Part shown: piece after piece, positions 22,770-34,389 of the stretch
Layout of the letters: each line of letters begins with the position of its first letter
How positions within the stretch are numbered: the first letter of the stretch is position 1
NCBI GenBank assembly: GCA_034231615.1
Contig: CM067298.1
Span: 27,358,483-27,422,482 of the forward strand
Direction: 5' to 3'
DNA: 64,000 nucleotides
Origin: Meghimatium bilineatum
Lineage: Eukaryota; Mollusca; Gastropoda; Stylommatophora; Philomycidae
The notes under the pieces: generated by a model
Told to the model about the DNA's origin: nothing
Seen by the model: the letters and a program-made list of their open reading frames with translations, nothing else
Database searches by the model: none
Translations under genes and position numbers: made by a program

Positions 22770-23970
22770 ACAAAGAACTTATCATGCAACGGGCATCATG
22801 GAACAGAACCCTACAAAGGCAAACGTCATACTACACAATAAAGCAAAGACATCATTTACCAGCGTAAAGCCAAAGAGTTTGTACGAAAATACAGCCTCAC
22901 TAAATTTATAAAAATATACAACAAAACTGTGGTATCTCACAAAATCACAAAATCGTACCATTGCAGCAATTTGCTGCTGGTGATGAAGATAACTCTTCGT
23001 GTACTAAGCCGCAATAATTATTAGGTGAGATGGTCAGTTCCCTTCCTTGCTGTCTTTACGTTCCCGAACTAATGCGTCAGGTACTCATTTATAGCTGAGT
23101 CGACTGGTCGTGTCCAGCGATAAATCACAACTTGGATTTGTGTGTGTCCGGTCGTGGTTTCGAACATGGCACGCTGTAACCCTGTGATAGAAAGCAAGCT
23201 CAATATCAACTAGGCTACGGCGCGCAACAACGGGAGTGCATTAAAAAAAATAACCCCAACTAATTGCAATCTTCAGTGATTAAAAGTATTCTTAAAATCC
23301 ATCCAACATACCGAATTAAACAACTTCATTCACAAAGTCAGTCTTAAAAATCATCCATCATACTAAAGAAGACAAACATTCACAAAATCTGTCTTTAAAG
23401 TTATCCAACAAGACGAACTCATTGACAACATCAGAAAAATATCTAAGTAATAAACTACATTAGTACTGCAATGAGTAGGGATCACTTTGGCATTCCTAGT
23501 AACGAAAAAGCGGATAAATTGGCAAAAACATGTGGCAACCTTCGTCAGACACGCGCAACGTATAGCTGCAGGGAAATAAAATCTCTGCTTAAACAATATA
23601 TGTGACTTTACTGGACTAAACCGAGAGAACTAAACAGAAATTATAGCTCCGAGCAAGACACAAATTGAGCAGAAATTAACAGGTCACAATATTTCGACTG
23701 AGAACGGGACACTGCCGTCTATCGTACACTTACACCAAATGGGTATCAGCGACTCTGCGGCCCGCATCTACGAAGCAACATCATATGGTCTAGAAAACAT
23801 ACTTCAGAATTGTCCTAGATTCGCTGTTCAGAGAATACATTCTGGCCCACATGAGCTTCCCTGCAAAACAAGTTGTAGAGAACCCAAGATGACCTAAAAG
23901 AAACCGTTCTATTCATGACCAATATTGGACTGAATGTTAAACAATTGATCGCAGAAGAAAGTTAATATAA
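22770..23970 (+). mobile_element. I-clade LINE remnant including an RNase H domain
   Basis: Around 23470-23590 it reads SRDHFGIPSNEKADKLAKTC (the H-G-I-x-G-N-E-x-A-D-x-LA signature of retroelement RNase H). It then continues as LRTGHCRLSYTYTKWVSATL (23700), RIVLDSLFREYILAHM (23810) and QLIAEES (23950). Frameshifts are frequent. The last ~150 bp also occur at 60250-60405. A SINE interrupts at 23040-23240. Confidence 0.7.
23040..23240 (-). mobile_element. SINE F (tRNA-derived), minus strand
   Basis: The minus strand begins GCCGTAGCCTAGTTGATATT (A-box-like), has ATGTTCGAAACC (B-box-like), then a body with CGACTCAGCTATAAATGAGT. A single copy in this window. Confidence 0.55.
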
Positions 23971-24046
23971 GTGAAGAATATAGTCAATGCATGATATAAT
24001 GCCTATTCTATTTCTCATATCGTCGTTTCGCTATGTTTCTAATCTG

Positions 24047-24381
24047 AGCCGCGTAGCGCAGTGGTTAGCGCACTGTCTTCGCATATGATAGAAAGCCTGT
24101 GATATGATTGTGATACAATGTGATATGTGATAATATGACTGTGATACAATTCTGAACATATCCTGGGTTCATTCCCCAGTTTTGGCGGAAATGTTTTTCA
24201 GATCGCAACGGCTCTCGGATCGACCCAGCCTTAAATGGGTGTCGGATTAATCTGGGAATTAAAGACTGCGAGGGAGAGGAAATGGCTACCGTCCTCATTT
24301 GCAGAGCCTCTGAAATGTGAGATCGATAACATCTCACACCCCTATGGCATTAATAAATGCTATGGGTTACTTTACTTTACT
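24047..24381 (+). mobile_element. SINE A (tRNA-derived) with an insert between A and B boxes
   Basis: The head AGCCGCGTAGCGCAGTGGTT has an A box, and CTTCGCA resembles a tRNA-Ala(CGC) anticodon loop. The B box GGTTCATTCC lies at 24167. Between them are ~70 extra bases made of TGTGATA-type repeats that the other copies lack. The body matches the three minus-strand copies and ends TTACTTTACTTTAC. Weak 7-bp TSD TAATCTG at both sides. Confidence 0.82.
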
Positions 24382-24389
24382 TAATCTGG

Positions 24390-25640
24390 TAAAGCCGACA
24401 TTCGTTTTCAAGCATTTAATTTCCCATGTTATTAGTTTTCGCTTGTGTCAGTGTCGGAACTCAAGTCTGACATTGCTAATTTAGAGTTCTGGTAGAAAAA
24501 TACTGTCTTGGATATTCATTATTGGATGCTTAAGTAGCTGTTAGATGATGTAACTGTATTTGCCTTTTGACATCTTCTTTCTATCGCCAGTCTAGACGTA
24601 CCATAGTAACCTATCACTTGTATGTTAGTGACACTAGGTACATGTTTATCTATGACGTTTAGTCTGAGATTCCCATTGACTGAAGCCTTAATTCCACAAT
24701 TTCAGTGATCCGACAGGCAAAATTTGAAAAATAGTAATCATGTTGTGCTAAACACAGTTAATACACTCAAGATTACACACAAAACACACGCACAAATCGA
24801 CGTTTCAATCAAGAGGTCTTAAATCAGCAACACAATATTACACACGACGAGTAAGGGACGTTACTATCTACATGCACATTATAATGGTTATATATGGCTT
24901 TAATCTGAAATCCAGAAGAGTGTAAATTATGTAAAAACTAGAAGAATAAAGATGGAACAAAACAAAATAGAAAATTGACAAAATGCAACAAATAGTAGCA
25001 TGAACTCTACAACTAGTAAATACGTATGTTAATACCAAAAGGTTGTCATGTACCAAAATGAACATATCAATTCTCAATTGCATACTGAGTCTGGTCATCC
25101 GAGGATCACGATTTTAATGACAGATACCTGGATATCATGAGCATTCCGATGATCTGCCTCGTTGACGTCGTCAGCACCTTGAGTCCGAGACTGATGGTTG
25201 ATACTGTGTAAATTATTTTCATGTGTCTTCCGTAACGTATTTATACCATCACTTGCAAACGTTGCATCATGACTTAATTAGGTAAGACTGGTAAGAAGCT
25301 CAATGACCGATTCTGTCAACATCGACTTGATATTTCTGTCCATCACTGATTGCAGCTGTCTTTCTACAGAACAACGTAGAATTGTGATTAATGATAATTA
25401 ATTTTGAGATAATCAGGAGTGATTTTGGAACGTTTACAGAACAATGACAGATAAAACACTGTAATATATGGGAAAATCTAAGAAAAAGACATCTAGATTT
25501 TCAGAAACACAGAAAAATAAAAAAATAAAAATTAAATTAAAAAAAGTTACGAACGGCATACATCTAGGCGAGTCCCTAATGTTATTAACAGTAATTTATC
25601 TCTTGTGTCTGACATTATATCCGTTGTGAAATAATATGTG
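24390..25640. other. No supported gene; Penelope-like motif at 24795-24827
   Basis: Short frames only. The minus strand at 24795-24827 holds CTGATTT, a spacer ending GATT, then GAAACGTCGATT. Confidence 0.35.
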
Positions 25641-25649
25641 ATCGCCATC

Positions 25650-25985
25650 TTATTAGTTCTCAGAATACAGTAGACAGAAAAAGATATCAATAAGCCATCA
25701 TAAGAGAAGTGTGCGTAGAAGAAAATGGGTTGAACAAGTTTCTCTCAAGAAAACATAATATCGTCGCCATATTTAACGACATGACAGTCTAGAAAAGAAT
25801 ATAATGGAGAGGATGATGCCAAGGAGATGAACAAGAAGCAGACCAAGAAATATATTTTATATAGATATTAAATACTACTTCAACATGACACTCACAAAAG
25901 TAGGAGGATTAGCTCAAGATAGGCAGGTGTTTCGAAAGGTACTAACTGCCACATCATATCCAGGATATGCTATCTGATGATGATG
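25650..25985 (+). mobile_element. LINE ORF2 tail
   Basis: Reads RHDSLEKNIMERMMPRR, then RSRPRNIFYIDIKYYFNMTL and KVGGLAQDRQVFRKVLTATS. A typical post-RT terminus of the GHI-RHDSLEK type, with frameshifts. Confidence 0.7.
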
Positions 25986-26449
25986 ACATCGTATTATCAC
26001 TAATGATGAATAATATAATTCACAAGCCTCAAGGATTTATGAGAAAAAAAACACAGCAAAATGTAATTGAACCAGATCCGTCTAGCTAACGTCTATTCGC
26101 CTCATACCTTGAGCTAGCACGTTCTCCACATCCAACCAGTCAGCATCCTTAAAATATACGCTATTTTTAACAAGACTTTCAACATCTTCTATTTTCTGAT
26201 TGTTTCCATAAATCCTGGTTTAAAAAAAACTTACACTAATCTTTACCCTTGTTAGATCTGAGGCAACAATGTTTCTGTTTATGTATTTTATGTTTACAAA
26301 TATGCCTATTGGTCCTTGTAGTATTGAGGTCTGATGTCATGTACTAGTGTTAAATGGTTGTGGTTCTTGCGGAATTTTCAAAATGTGTGTGTGTGTGTAT
26401 GTGTATGTGTGTTGTTATTGTCTGCGTGCCGATCGACAGGTTCATATTC

Positions 26450-26625
26450 ACAGTTGCTGTCATGTGATCTTTCTAGAACATAGTCTTTCTTATGAATCTC
26501 CTGAAATCTGGTCTCTGGCAAGTTCTTCGGCTTCCACCAGCCCCATGTGCATAGATTCCTGAATATCTCTTGTCCAATGACCCCGTGGTCGGCCTATGCC
26601 TCTACTGTCTTATATCCCCTCCCCC
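26450..26625 (-). mobile_element. LINE ORF2 tail
   Basis: The minus strand reads GRPRGHWTRDIQESMHMGLV then EAEELARDQISG, the RGRPR-W-D terminal motif of non-LTR ORF2. Confidence 0.6.
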
Positions 26626-26689
26626 CCCCCAACAACACTCTTTCCATGCCATCGACATAAACCGTATTCGCATTAGCTTTAGAAATATA

Positions 26690-26835
26690 CACGTTGGAAG
26701 TCTTGACTAAAATCTCATCTTTTTTCGTGATGCTGATTCGTCAAATACGGAAAGCGTGTTGACTCATGTTGTCAGGAGAATAGGTGTCAGCTGAAAGGAC
26801 TTCATTCAAATCTCATCTGCTGCCTTCGATCGTAT
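26690..26835 (+). mobile_element. SINE E (tRNA-related), copy 1
   Basis: Shares CACGTTGGAAGTCTTGACTA and the downstream CATGTTGACxCA... CAAATC layout with 47490-47640. TTCATTCAAATCTC is a weak B box. Confidence 0.5.
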
Positions 26836-26839
26836 TACC

Positions 26840-27270
26840 AGCGATGTCAATTGAACTTAATGAATATATCATAGACTCGCTATTACAATAAAAACCAGGT
26901 TTGATTCTCTAAATTAATTACTAATCGTCTGTTAACCACATAGCCTGATAAATCTGCTCTGATGAACCGACGAAAGCAAGGTCAATGTTACAGCTTGATG
27001 ATGGAGGCAAAGTGTCAAGAGCGGTAAGTTTACACCTGCAAGTTCAAATCTGCAACCTTTGCTAAATCATCAATGTTAAACTTCCTTGTTCTGTAATTTG
27101 TGACAAATTACATGTATATGTTCAGAAATATGTCTTCTTCTTCGTTCACTCTCTTATAGCAACGAATAAATTGTGTGATATCTGACGGGGAGCATGGAGT
27201 AAGCTGTACTGCTAGTTTCATAGTTGAACTGTGTTATTTGCACCTCGGTTGGTTCACTCCATGGCCCTGA
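26840..27270. other. No supported gene
   Basis: Short frames only; a SINE B-like scrap, TCTTCTTCTTCGTTCACTCT, lies at 27132. Confidence 0.3.
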
Positions 27271-27280
27271 CATCCGATGC

Positions 27281-27983
27281 CTAGACAGCCGTTTTTTTCA
27301 TGCCTTTAATTCGTGTAGTGGGCGTCCCTAACCTGTGATAGCCTGCATATCTGTTGACGGGCTCGCGGAATTTTAACGACTTCTTGCCAGACGATTGTCG
27401 TTTACGACTATCTCGCACGAGGTGTTCTATAGCAAGTGAACTTGCCTCGTGTAATTTGACGTTTTGTGCATGTGCCCATCGGGTACAGAACCTTTTTTCA
27501 TCCACGAGCTTGGTTCCGGTGTAGAAAGAACTCGACAGAAGAGATGAACCTGGCTCTCTCGCCTTCCTAGCCGAGGTGTCATTTTCACTGACATCGTGAA
27601 CCCCTCGTCCACGTCTGAGTCTCATCACGTGTTTGGGAGCATGACGTGTTCTTGAACTGAAAAACCCTATCCCATTTGTGCCTGAGCCCATCGGGTACTG
27701 CATCCTTTCTCTCCGCGAGCATTTTTCCAGCATAGAAAGGACTTGACAATATAGTTGAGCCACGGTCGAATTCGTTGTCCCGTTTGTGCCTGAGCCCCTC
27801 TGGTACGGAACCCTTTCTCTCCTTGACCATGTTTCTGGTATAGGAAGGCTCGACAGTAGAGTTGGACAGGCGCTGCTTTTTTTGCCGGGCGCCCACGATT
27901 GGGTCTCTGCCATAAGGAGCAACGGTAACTAGAAGCTTGTCTCCAACTAAAAGAAGTCGGCACGACTGTGTTAATCCAGCCAC
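27281..27983 (-). CDS. Unrecognised repeat-containing ORF region
   Basis: GC-richer than its surroundings, with open minus-strand frames: 213 codons in one frame and 132 overlapping codons in another. The overlapping frame begins MAGLTQSCRLLLVGDKLLVT and contains VKERKGSVPEGLRHK then LAERKDAVPDGLRHK, so a protein-level repeat spaced about 36 residues is visible. A third diverged repeat at 27455-27550 is out of frame. This could be a decayed exon or retroelement protein. I do not recognise it, and overlapping open frames weaken the coding case. Confidence 0.25.
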
Positions 27984-28259
27984 CTACATCCTGTTTAGGA
28001 TTGTTACCCTACACTGGAACATTTATCCCTTGTTCTTCCCTTAGTTGGTTTAGTGGACTGTAAAGTAGTCTTGTATATGTTCCACAGTCAATGCTACCTG
28101 CCCACACATAGATGGAACCATTCTTAGTTTATTTAAGTGACTATTTAGTAACAATAACGTAATATTTTTTACTATTATTAGGTATCACGCTGATATCTTT
28201 GTTGTTGTTTCATCATCATCATCATCATTATTAAGTGCCGTTGTGAACGTATTAGGGGG

Positions 28260-28770
28260 TCATGAAGTCCTACCACATTAAGAGGGACTGTCCTAGTTAC
28301 GTCACCAGTTGTGATAGCGTAACACGTTGGTATGTCACCAGTTATGAACGTATAAAAAGGTTTGTCATCACCTGTTATGAAGGGGTGAAACGCTGCTTGT
28401 CAACAGTCATGACAGTATATCTGTTGTGGCTCTCTCACATATATCCAAGTGATAACATAGTATGAGACAAGGTTGTAACTCCAACGTTCACATATAATTC
28501 GAAACTTTATTTTACATATTCGTCAAATCCCAAAAAGGCGTAACATCAACTCTCAGCAAAATACGACTTATCCAATATTCCGGGATCTACTCTGTAAATT
28601 CAGAGTATGTCTTGTGGGCACCCGTCCGGCGGTAGCCCAAACTCAGACTCCCTAGTTCGGAGCCCAACTATCCACCCCAAACTCCAAAACTCAACTCTTC
28701 CAAAACTAACCTAAAAACTGATTCTCACTCTCTCCTCTTTCAACCAATCTATGCGTTCATTCACATAACA
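28260..28770. other. Non-coding with a ~49-bp imperfect tandem repeat
   Basis: 28295-28410 contains three imperfect repeats around GTCACCAGTTATGA. The rest shows no gene. Confidence 0.4.
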
Positions 28771-28771
28771 G

Positions 28772-28987
28772 TCACACTCTCCATCCCGATACGTACTTAA
28801 AAGTGTCTGAATCTAATCTGGCGATCTCCACTGTCTTTTGTATTTTACTGGTCAGCCTTCGCTTACCGCGGGGTACAATTTGTACGTCCGCCCCTTTTGT
28901 ATTTCCCGTGCTATTGAACATTTCGTTCGGCTGAAGTTCAGGATTCATATAAAATAATGAATCTCTGTTAACTGATACCATCTGCAT
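28772..28987 (-). other. Unrecognised short minus-strand frame
   Basis: It reads MQMVSVNRDSLFYMNPELQP and KGADVQIVPRGKRRL. Composition is coding-like, but with no motif, partner exon or start context. Possibly a retroelement scrap. Confidence 0.2.
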
Positions 28988-29017
28988 TTTCAGTGGTGGC
29001 TAGTGATGGTTCTAAAA

Positions 29018-30465
29018 CTAGTTGGGCCCGTGGTATACGCCCACACCGTCTCCGCAACGAAGGTTGGCTGCAACGGATCTCCAACATCCCCTGTCTCTTG
29101 TCTTCGTGGTGTACTCTGCTAGACTTAAACCTGTCCATCTTGTAATGTTACTCTCCCACTTGTATCTCTGTCTACCTCGTGCTCGTTTCCCTTTGACTTT
29201 ACCTTCAAGTAAGGTCTTCAATAAGGTATCATGTCTTTTAATGTGTCCAGAATATTTTATTTGCCTGAGCTTTATTTCTCTTAGTAGTTCTTTCTTCATA
29301 TTAAGTGTTTTTAGTACCTCTTTATTTGTTTTCTTCTCTTTCCATGGTATTCTCCCTTTTCTTCTATATAGTAAAGTAAAAGTAAAGTAAAGTAATCCAT
29401 AACATTTATTAATGCCGTAGGAGTGTGAGATGTTAGCGATCTCACATTTCAGAGACTCTGCAAATGAGGGCGGTACCCATCTCCTCTCCCTCGCAGTCTT
29501 TACTTCCCGGATTAATCCGATACCCCTAAGGTTGGGTCGACCTGGGAGCCGTTGTGATCTGAGAAAAATTTCCGCCTCAACTGGGAAATGAACCCAGGAC
29601 CACTCATATGCGAAGCAAGTGCAATTATTCTTCTATATACCCACTTCTCAAAGGCATCAATTCTGTCTCCTAATTGTTTATTTAGTGTCCATGTTTATGA
29701 GAAATACATTAATATAGAATAGATGTAGCATTTTATAATTCTCATTCTTAACGTGTTTGTAATTTGTTTAGATATTAATATTTTCCTCATGCCATTGAAG
29801 GTACTTTTAGCCATTCCTATTCTTCTTTTAACTTCTGTTTCACATCTGCCATCATTTGTGACTATGTGTCCAAGATATTGATAATGTTTTACTTGTTGTA
29901 GTTTCTCTTCATGTATGTTTATGTTTACCTCTTGTTCGTCTGTGTCTTTGCTGATTATCATGGTTTTTATTTTTGGATATTTATATCCATTCCATATTCA
30001 TTACTTGATTTATTGACTTGATATATTAGTCTTTGTAGTTCATGTTCATTTTCCGCCAAAAGAATAGTGTCATCTGCATATCTAAGGTTGTTTATTATTT
30101 CCCATTGATCTTTAGTACTGGCATTTTTCTATATTTTTAATAATATTCTCTGTGTAGATATTAAATAGGTTTGGTGATAACATGCATCCTTGTCTTACCC
30201 ATTTTCTTATTTCTATGTATGGTGAGTAGATGTTTTCATACCTTATTGATACAGTTTGTTCCCAATATATATTTCTAATCAGTCTGATGTCGTTTCCATA
30301 TATGTCTATTTCTTGAAGGCATTTGATTAATTTTTCATGTTGGACTCTGTCAAAGGCCTTGCTATAGTCTATGAAGAAAATGTAGATACTTTTTTGGTCT
30401 TCTATATATTTATCTATCGCTAGTCGGATGTTGTTGTTTAGACGTGAATAAATATTTAATTATAT
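29018..30465 (-). mobile_element. LINE (RQIKY-GHIKRHDTLLKT family), RT to 3' end, split by a SINE
   Basis: Minus-strand order: KSIYIFFIDYSKAFDRVQHE (30400), VRQGCMLSPNLFNIYTENI (30190), a degenerate YADD region, HYQYLGHIVTNDGRCETEVK (29890), then, after a SINE at 29371-29627, ELLREIKLRQIKYSGHIKRH and RWTGLSLAEYTTKTRDRG. It ends near the ATC-rich stretch at 29018. Relatives: 44640-44975 (-), 47345-47480 (-), 56675-56868 (+), 62580-63910 (+). Confidence 0.8.
29371..29627 (-). mobile_element. SINE A, 5'-truncated, inserted in a LINE
   Basis: Flanked by a perfect 12-bp duplication TTCTTCTATATA (29359-29370 and 29628-29639). The related LINE at 44640-44975 has the same site uninterrupted. The first ~20 bp of the tRNA head are missing. 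Confidence 0.9.
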
Positions 30466-30469
30466 TTTA

Positions 30470-31075
30470 TATATTCGAATATAATGCATATTTATATGAG
30501 AGTGGGAAGTTTATTTTTCATCTCCTGCAAATTCCAGTTTTTGGACTTAATTGTTATTCACCGTGACCACATAAATATACATATATGCCACATACATACA
30601 ACTGTGTATTACGGTTTTCCATTAATAATAATTATTTTCCCAAATATTATAGCCAAATATTGCCACCAAAACCTACCGACGTAATTAGAGTTATCGCTCC
30701 TACAGGGATCAATCAACATCCGATCCTAGTGGGACATTCCTTAAAAAGCAAGCATTTGAGAAATGTTACTTATCACCCCCCCCCTTTCCCCCCAATTACT
30801 CGGCCTTATAAAAGGCTAACGAACGCTTATTTTATATTGAGATACTAACAATCCTTCTTTTTAATACAAGTAAATTCGCAGGAGGCGATAGGTTTTTCAA
30901 ATCTAGACGAGCGAATTTTCAAATTGCCCCCCCCCCTGAACAATTAAATTGCCCCCTTTGGGGCGTGCGCCCCACGTTGGGAAACACGGTTCTAGTTAGT
31001 CCTTCTGTATTTGCAGATGTCTGTGGATAATTTCACTGTCAATAGATGTTGCCAAATGTATAAATGATTTATTTC
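30470..31075. other. Non-coding; probable hAT end at 30900-30998
   Basis: ATTGCCCCCTTTGGGGCGTG then GCCCCACGTTGGGAAACACG resembles the 3' end of hAT elements (TTGGGAA-CACGGTTCTAG). I did not find the other terminus. Confidence 0.35.
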
Positions 31076-31076
31076 T

Positions 31077-31304
31077 GTGAGTACTGTGTTGTCTAGGTTG
31101 TTTTACGCCGACTTATCTCGTGCGAAGAGATTAGCTTCAACGACGGCATTCATTAGGAAGCAACAAGAGAATCGGTTAGCTAAAAATAATGTCAAGTTTC
31201 ATAACTACATGATACGTGATAGTGATTTACTAGTGACTATCAAGAACTATGTAGGGAAAATGAAGAAACAGACAGCTAAAACGTCAGTAAGTGCACGATT
31301 TTAG
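31077..31304 (+). other. Unrecognised 75-codon basic frame
   Basis: Reads LSRLFYADLSRAKRLASTTA, FIRKQQENRLAKNNVKFHNY and YVGKMKKQTAKTSVSARF. Lysine/arginine rich, no known motif. Follows the hAT-like end. It may be a chance frame. Confidence 0.2.
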
Positions 31305-31356
31305 ATTGTCCATAATTTTAATGTTTAAAAAAGTTAATTTCGTCTGGCAGAACAAC

Positions 31357-31510
31357 CTCGGCGTCAGATGTGGTGGGCCATTTGAGAAAATAAACTAGCG
31401 ACACAACACATCACCGTTCTTTGCATTGCATTCTGCTGGATGTCTAGTAGAACAATTTTCCTTTTGCAAGAGAGATACAGTGGAAATTTGGCAACGAATA
31501 CAAACAGGCT
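31357..31510 (+). mobile_element. SINE B, diverged copy
   Basis: GGCGTCAGATGTGGTGGGCC, ACACAACACATCACCGTTCT and TTCTGCTGGATGTCTAGTAG align with SINE B along its length, with several gaps. No clear TSD. Confidence 0.5.
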
Positions 31511-31639
31511 ACAATATACTTCAACACTCAGTCAAACGGTTCAAATATTTTACACGGGACAGTCGCGGATGTCGACATTCTGTCTGGGCAATTTTGTTAT
31601 GAATGCCTAAAATTTCCAGATGTGCTTGTAACTATCTAT

Positions 31640-32370
31640 CTATCTATTGTCTTCTCTCTGCTTGTGCTGTGAGGTGTCGCAGGATTGAATGACGACCGGT
31701 TTACGGGGAATTTGACGTCTGGTCGCTTTATATGCAATAATACTGTGCCGTGTCAGAATGTTGGTATCAGCCTTCTTCTTGGTCTTCCTATGTATCCTGC
31801 TGTTTCCATTTTCATGTTGTTTACTTTTGCCGCTGGTCAATAAGGGTTCATTCTCATTAGGTGGCTCTCTGTCCATTTCAATCTCTGTCTATCAATATAT
31901 TTGGCCACTGATGTTGTTCCAACAATCATTGTAATCATTTCATTTCTCTCACGTGATCTCATTTTTGTTCTGTTTGCTGCTTTTCTTAGACATCTCATTT
32001 CACTCGTTGTAAGCTTCCTCTCTTGTTCTCTAGTTAGTCCGTGTCTGACATTGAAAACATAATGCTGAGATGAATATTGAATTCAGGATTTGCCTTTTGG
32101 TTTCCATTGGAGAGAGATGTGTGTTTCAAAAGTGGTGTAAGTTCATAATTTACGTTGTTGGCTTTTTGATTCTTGTCTAGAGCTCTCTGTCCATTCTTCC
32201 ATCGGCTGTAAAAATGCTCCCTAGATATTTAAATTCCTGTACTTGATTTAGTAGTTGATCATTTATTTTAATGTTGATTGTAATTCTTCCTATAGACATA
32301 ACTTCTGTTTTCTCTGTGTTGATCTTCATGTTGTGATTTAGGCAGCTTTCGTTATGTGATCTTGAAACTT
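31640..32370 (-). mobile_element. LINE ORF2 C-terminal half, fragment
   Basis: Minus strand: NMKINTEKTEVMSIGR (32330), QEFKYLGSIFTADGRMDREL (32240), MRCLRKAANRTKM (31990), RQRLKWTESHLMRMNPYWPA and AGYIGRPRRR (31760). Frameshifts are present. Same family as 8270-8890. Confidence 0.72.
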
Positions 32371-32374
32371 TTTC

Positions 32375-33030
32375 GTAACTATCAATGGAAATAAATATAG
32401 AAAAGGATATTTATATAATTTTAAACATGTATAAAATGCTACTAAATAATTTCAAATACTCCTTTCCAGGGATACTTTCTTATTTATTTCTCAGTTCTTT
32501 ATTGTAGCCGTTTTTGCAAAGGTTTTTTTTTGTTTTTTTGTTTGTTTGTTTCTTTGTTCTGTTCGATATCCAGGAATTAAAAGCCAACTGTTTATCTGGA
32601 ATCGCTGATCGGTGATTTTCCGCGAATTTTATTCAATGGTGACACAGAGTATTAACACAATGACCTTTGCTGAGTAAGCATTGACGGGAAACTTCGGCAA
32701 TAGACGACATGTTCTTTGAATTAATCAGGCCTTCATTCTTTGCTTTTCTTGATTATTCACGTGTTTTCTGTTTGTCAATATTTATATACTTGGGATCACA
32801 TACCAAAAATAGCTAAAGCTACTCCAAATATATAAATAGTAACCAATAGAAATCGTGACAATAATAAAAAAGGTACCGAATGAAGGCATGTTCACTGTTT
32901 TGCTATTAGGTCTTGTAATACTGCTGATGGTCATGACATTTACTAAGATAAGTGACGATGTTTAGGATTAACCTGCAAGAAACATATGTGAAACACATGG
33001 AAGGAACTCTTGAAAACCCAGATCGCAACC
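32375..33030. other. No supported gene
   Basis: AT-rich non-coding DNA with a T/GTTT low-complexity tract near 32525-32555. Confidence 0.35.
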
Positions 33031-33049
33031 ATTGCTGGGTGGGGGGTGC

Positions 33050-33445
33050 GTGGGAGAGTTCCTCCAGAGTTGTCTTACCTACCCAGAATACAGCAACTCT
33101 CATCACGGGAGTGGCGTAGAGGGGGTATTTCTCCATAGTTGTCTTTCCTATCCAGAATACAGCAACTGTCAGCATAGGTATCTATCCTACCCAAAAAACA
33201 GCAAGTCTCAACAGAGTTGTCTTTCCTACACATAATACAGCTACTCTTAGCAGAGTTGTCTTTCATACCCAGAATATAGCAACGCTCTGCAGAGTTGTCT
33301 TTCCTACCCAGAATACAGCAACGCTCAGCAGAGTTGTCTTTCCTAACGCAGAAACTCTCAGGTGAGCTGTCTTTGTTACAGAGAATACAGCAACGCTCAG
33401 CAAAGTTGTCTTTCCTACCCAGAAGACAGGAACTCCCAGAAGAGT
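33050..33445 (+). repeat. ~39-bp minisatellite, about ten diverged copies
   Basis: The unit contains GTTGTCTTTCCTACCCAGAA and TACAGCAACGCTCAGCAGA. Copies differ in length and sequence, so frames are broken. Confidence 0.85.
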
Positions 33446-33449
33446 GAAA

Positions 33450-33885
33450 CGCTTTGAAAATTCTTATTTTTAGGAGGGGGGGTGGGGGGATTTAGACAAA
33501 TTTGTAGGTTTGCCGGATTTATGGAAGAGAGAAGCCTCACTACATAGGAATGGTTGAAAGCTCTGATAAAGTAATTTGGACTGAAAACAACGATTGATAT
33601 GAGCGTACCTCCCCATAGGAGAAGTATTTAATTAACCAAATGGTGTGCTCTTGCATGTTAGTTGATCTGGAGGGACTCAAGTAAGAGCTAACCTTTACCT
33701 GATTAGCGAGTGTTTACTCCTAATTGTTGCACTCGTAAACATAAGTATATATATATATCTACATACATGCCTTGGAACTTGGAAGCCACTGGAAGGGATA
33801 CAACCAATTAACTAATGTTGGGTTTATTTAAATCCGCAGAAAAACTAACATCAATGTAACATACAGCTAAATCTGCACCATAATT
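33450..33885. other. No supported gene
   Basis: A G-rich patch (33474-33490) and short frames only. Confidence 0.3.
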
Positions 33886-33889
33886 CTAG

Positions 33890-34100
33890 CAGCCGCTAAA
33901 AAGTGTATCCTTGTGGGAAAGGTCCAAAATATAAACACTATTGGACACTTGAACTAGCTGATGCAGTCAAAAAGAGAAGAAAGGCCAGGAAAAAAGGCTG
34001 CGAAAAATTCTACCACCTTAAACAAAATAGAATACAACAGATGGACAGCAAACGTAAGATACATCACACAGGAAAACAAACAATAGTCCTGGAGATATAA
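33890..34100 (+). mobile_element. Possible LINE linker between endonuclease and RT
   Basis: Reads CGKGPKYKHYWTLELADAVK then KRRKARKKGCEKFYHLKQNR. The P-x-G-K-x-x-Y-x-x-x-W-x-x-E-L and R-R-x-A-R pattern is typical of the EN-RT linker in I/Jockey-type LINEs. No RT core follows. Confidence 0.45.
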
Positions 34101-34139
34101 TAAAAGAGGCGAAAAGTACAGAGGGCAACATCACCGATT

Positions 34140-34380
34140 CAGAACAAGACAATTCAATTTACGTTTATGACAGTTCTTAGCAAGTTCTAACATCGTCCTA
34201 TTTAACATGTATGGTAGTTATTCGCAAGTTTGAACATCGTGCTATTAAACATGTATGCTAGTTCCTCGCAAATGTTAACATCGCTATATTTACATGTTTG
34301 CCAGTTCTTCACAAACTCTAACATAATTCTATTTAGGTGTATGACAGTTCTTAGCATGTTTTAGCATCGTTCTAGGTATT
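34140..34380 (+). repeat. Imperfect ~63-bp tandem repeat
   Basis: Words like GACAGTTCTTAGCAAGTTCT and ACATCGTCCTATTTAACATG recur four times with changes (34165, 34205, 34260, 34310). Confidence 0.5.
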
Positions 34381-34389
34381 TCACGGGAA

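Noticed and set aside
24047..24200. tRNA gene
   Set aside because: The A and B boxes belong to a SINE head repeated in four places. The cloverleaf is interrupted in this copy, and no acceptor stem can be completed.
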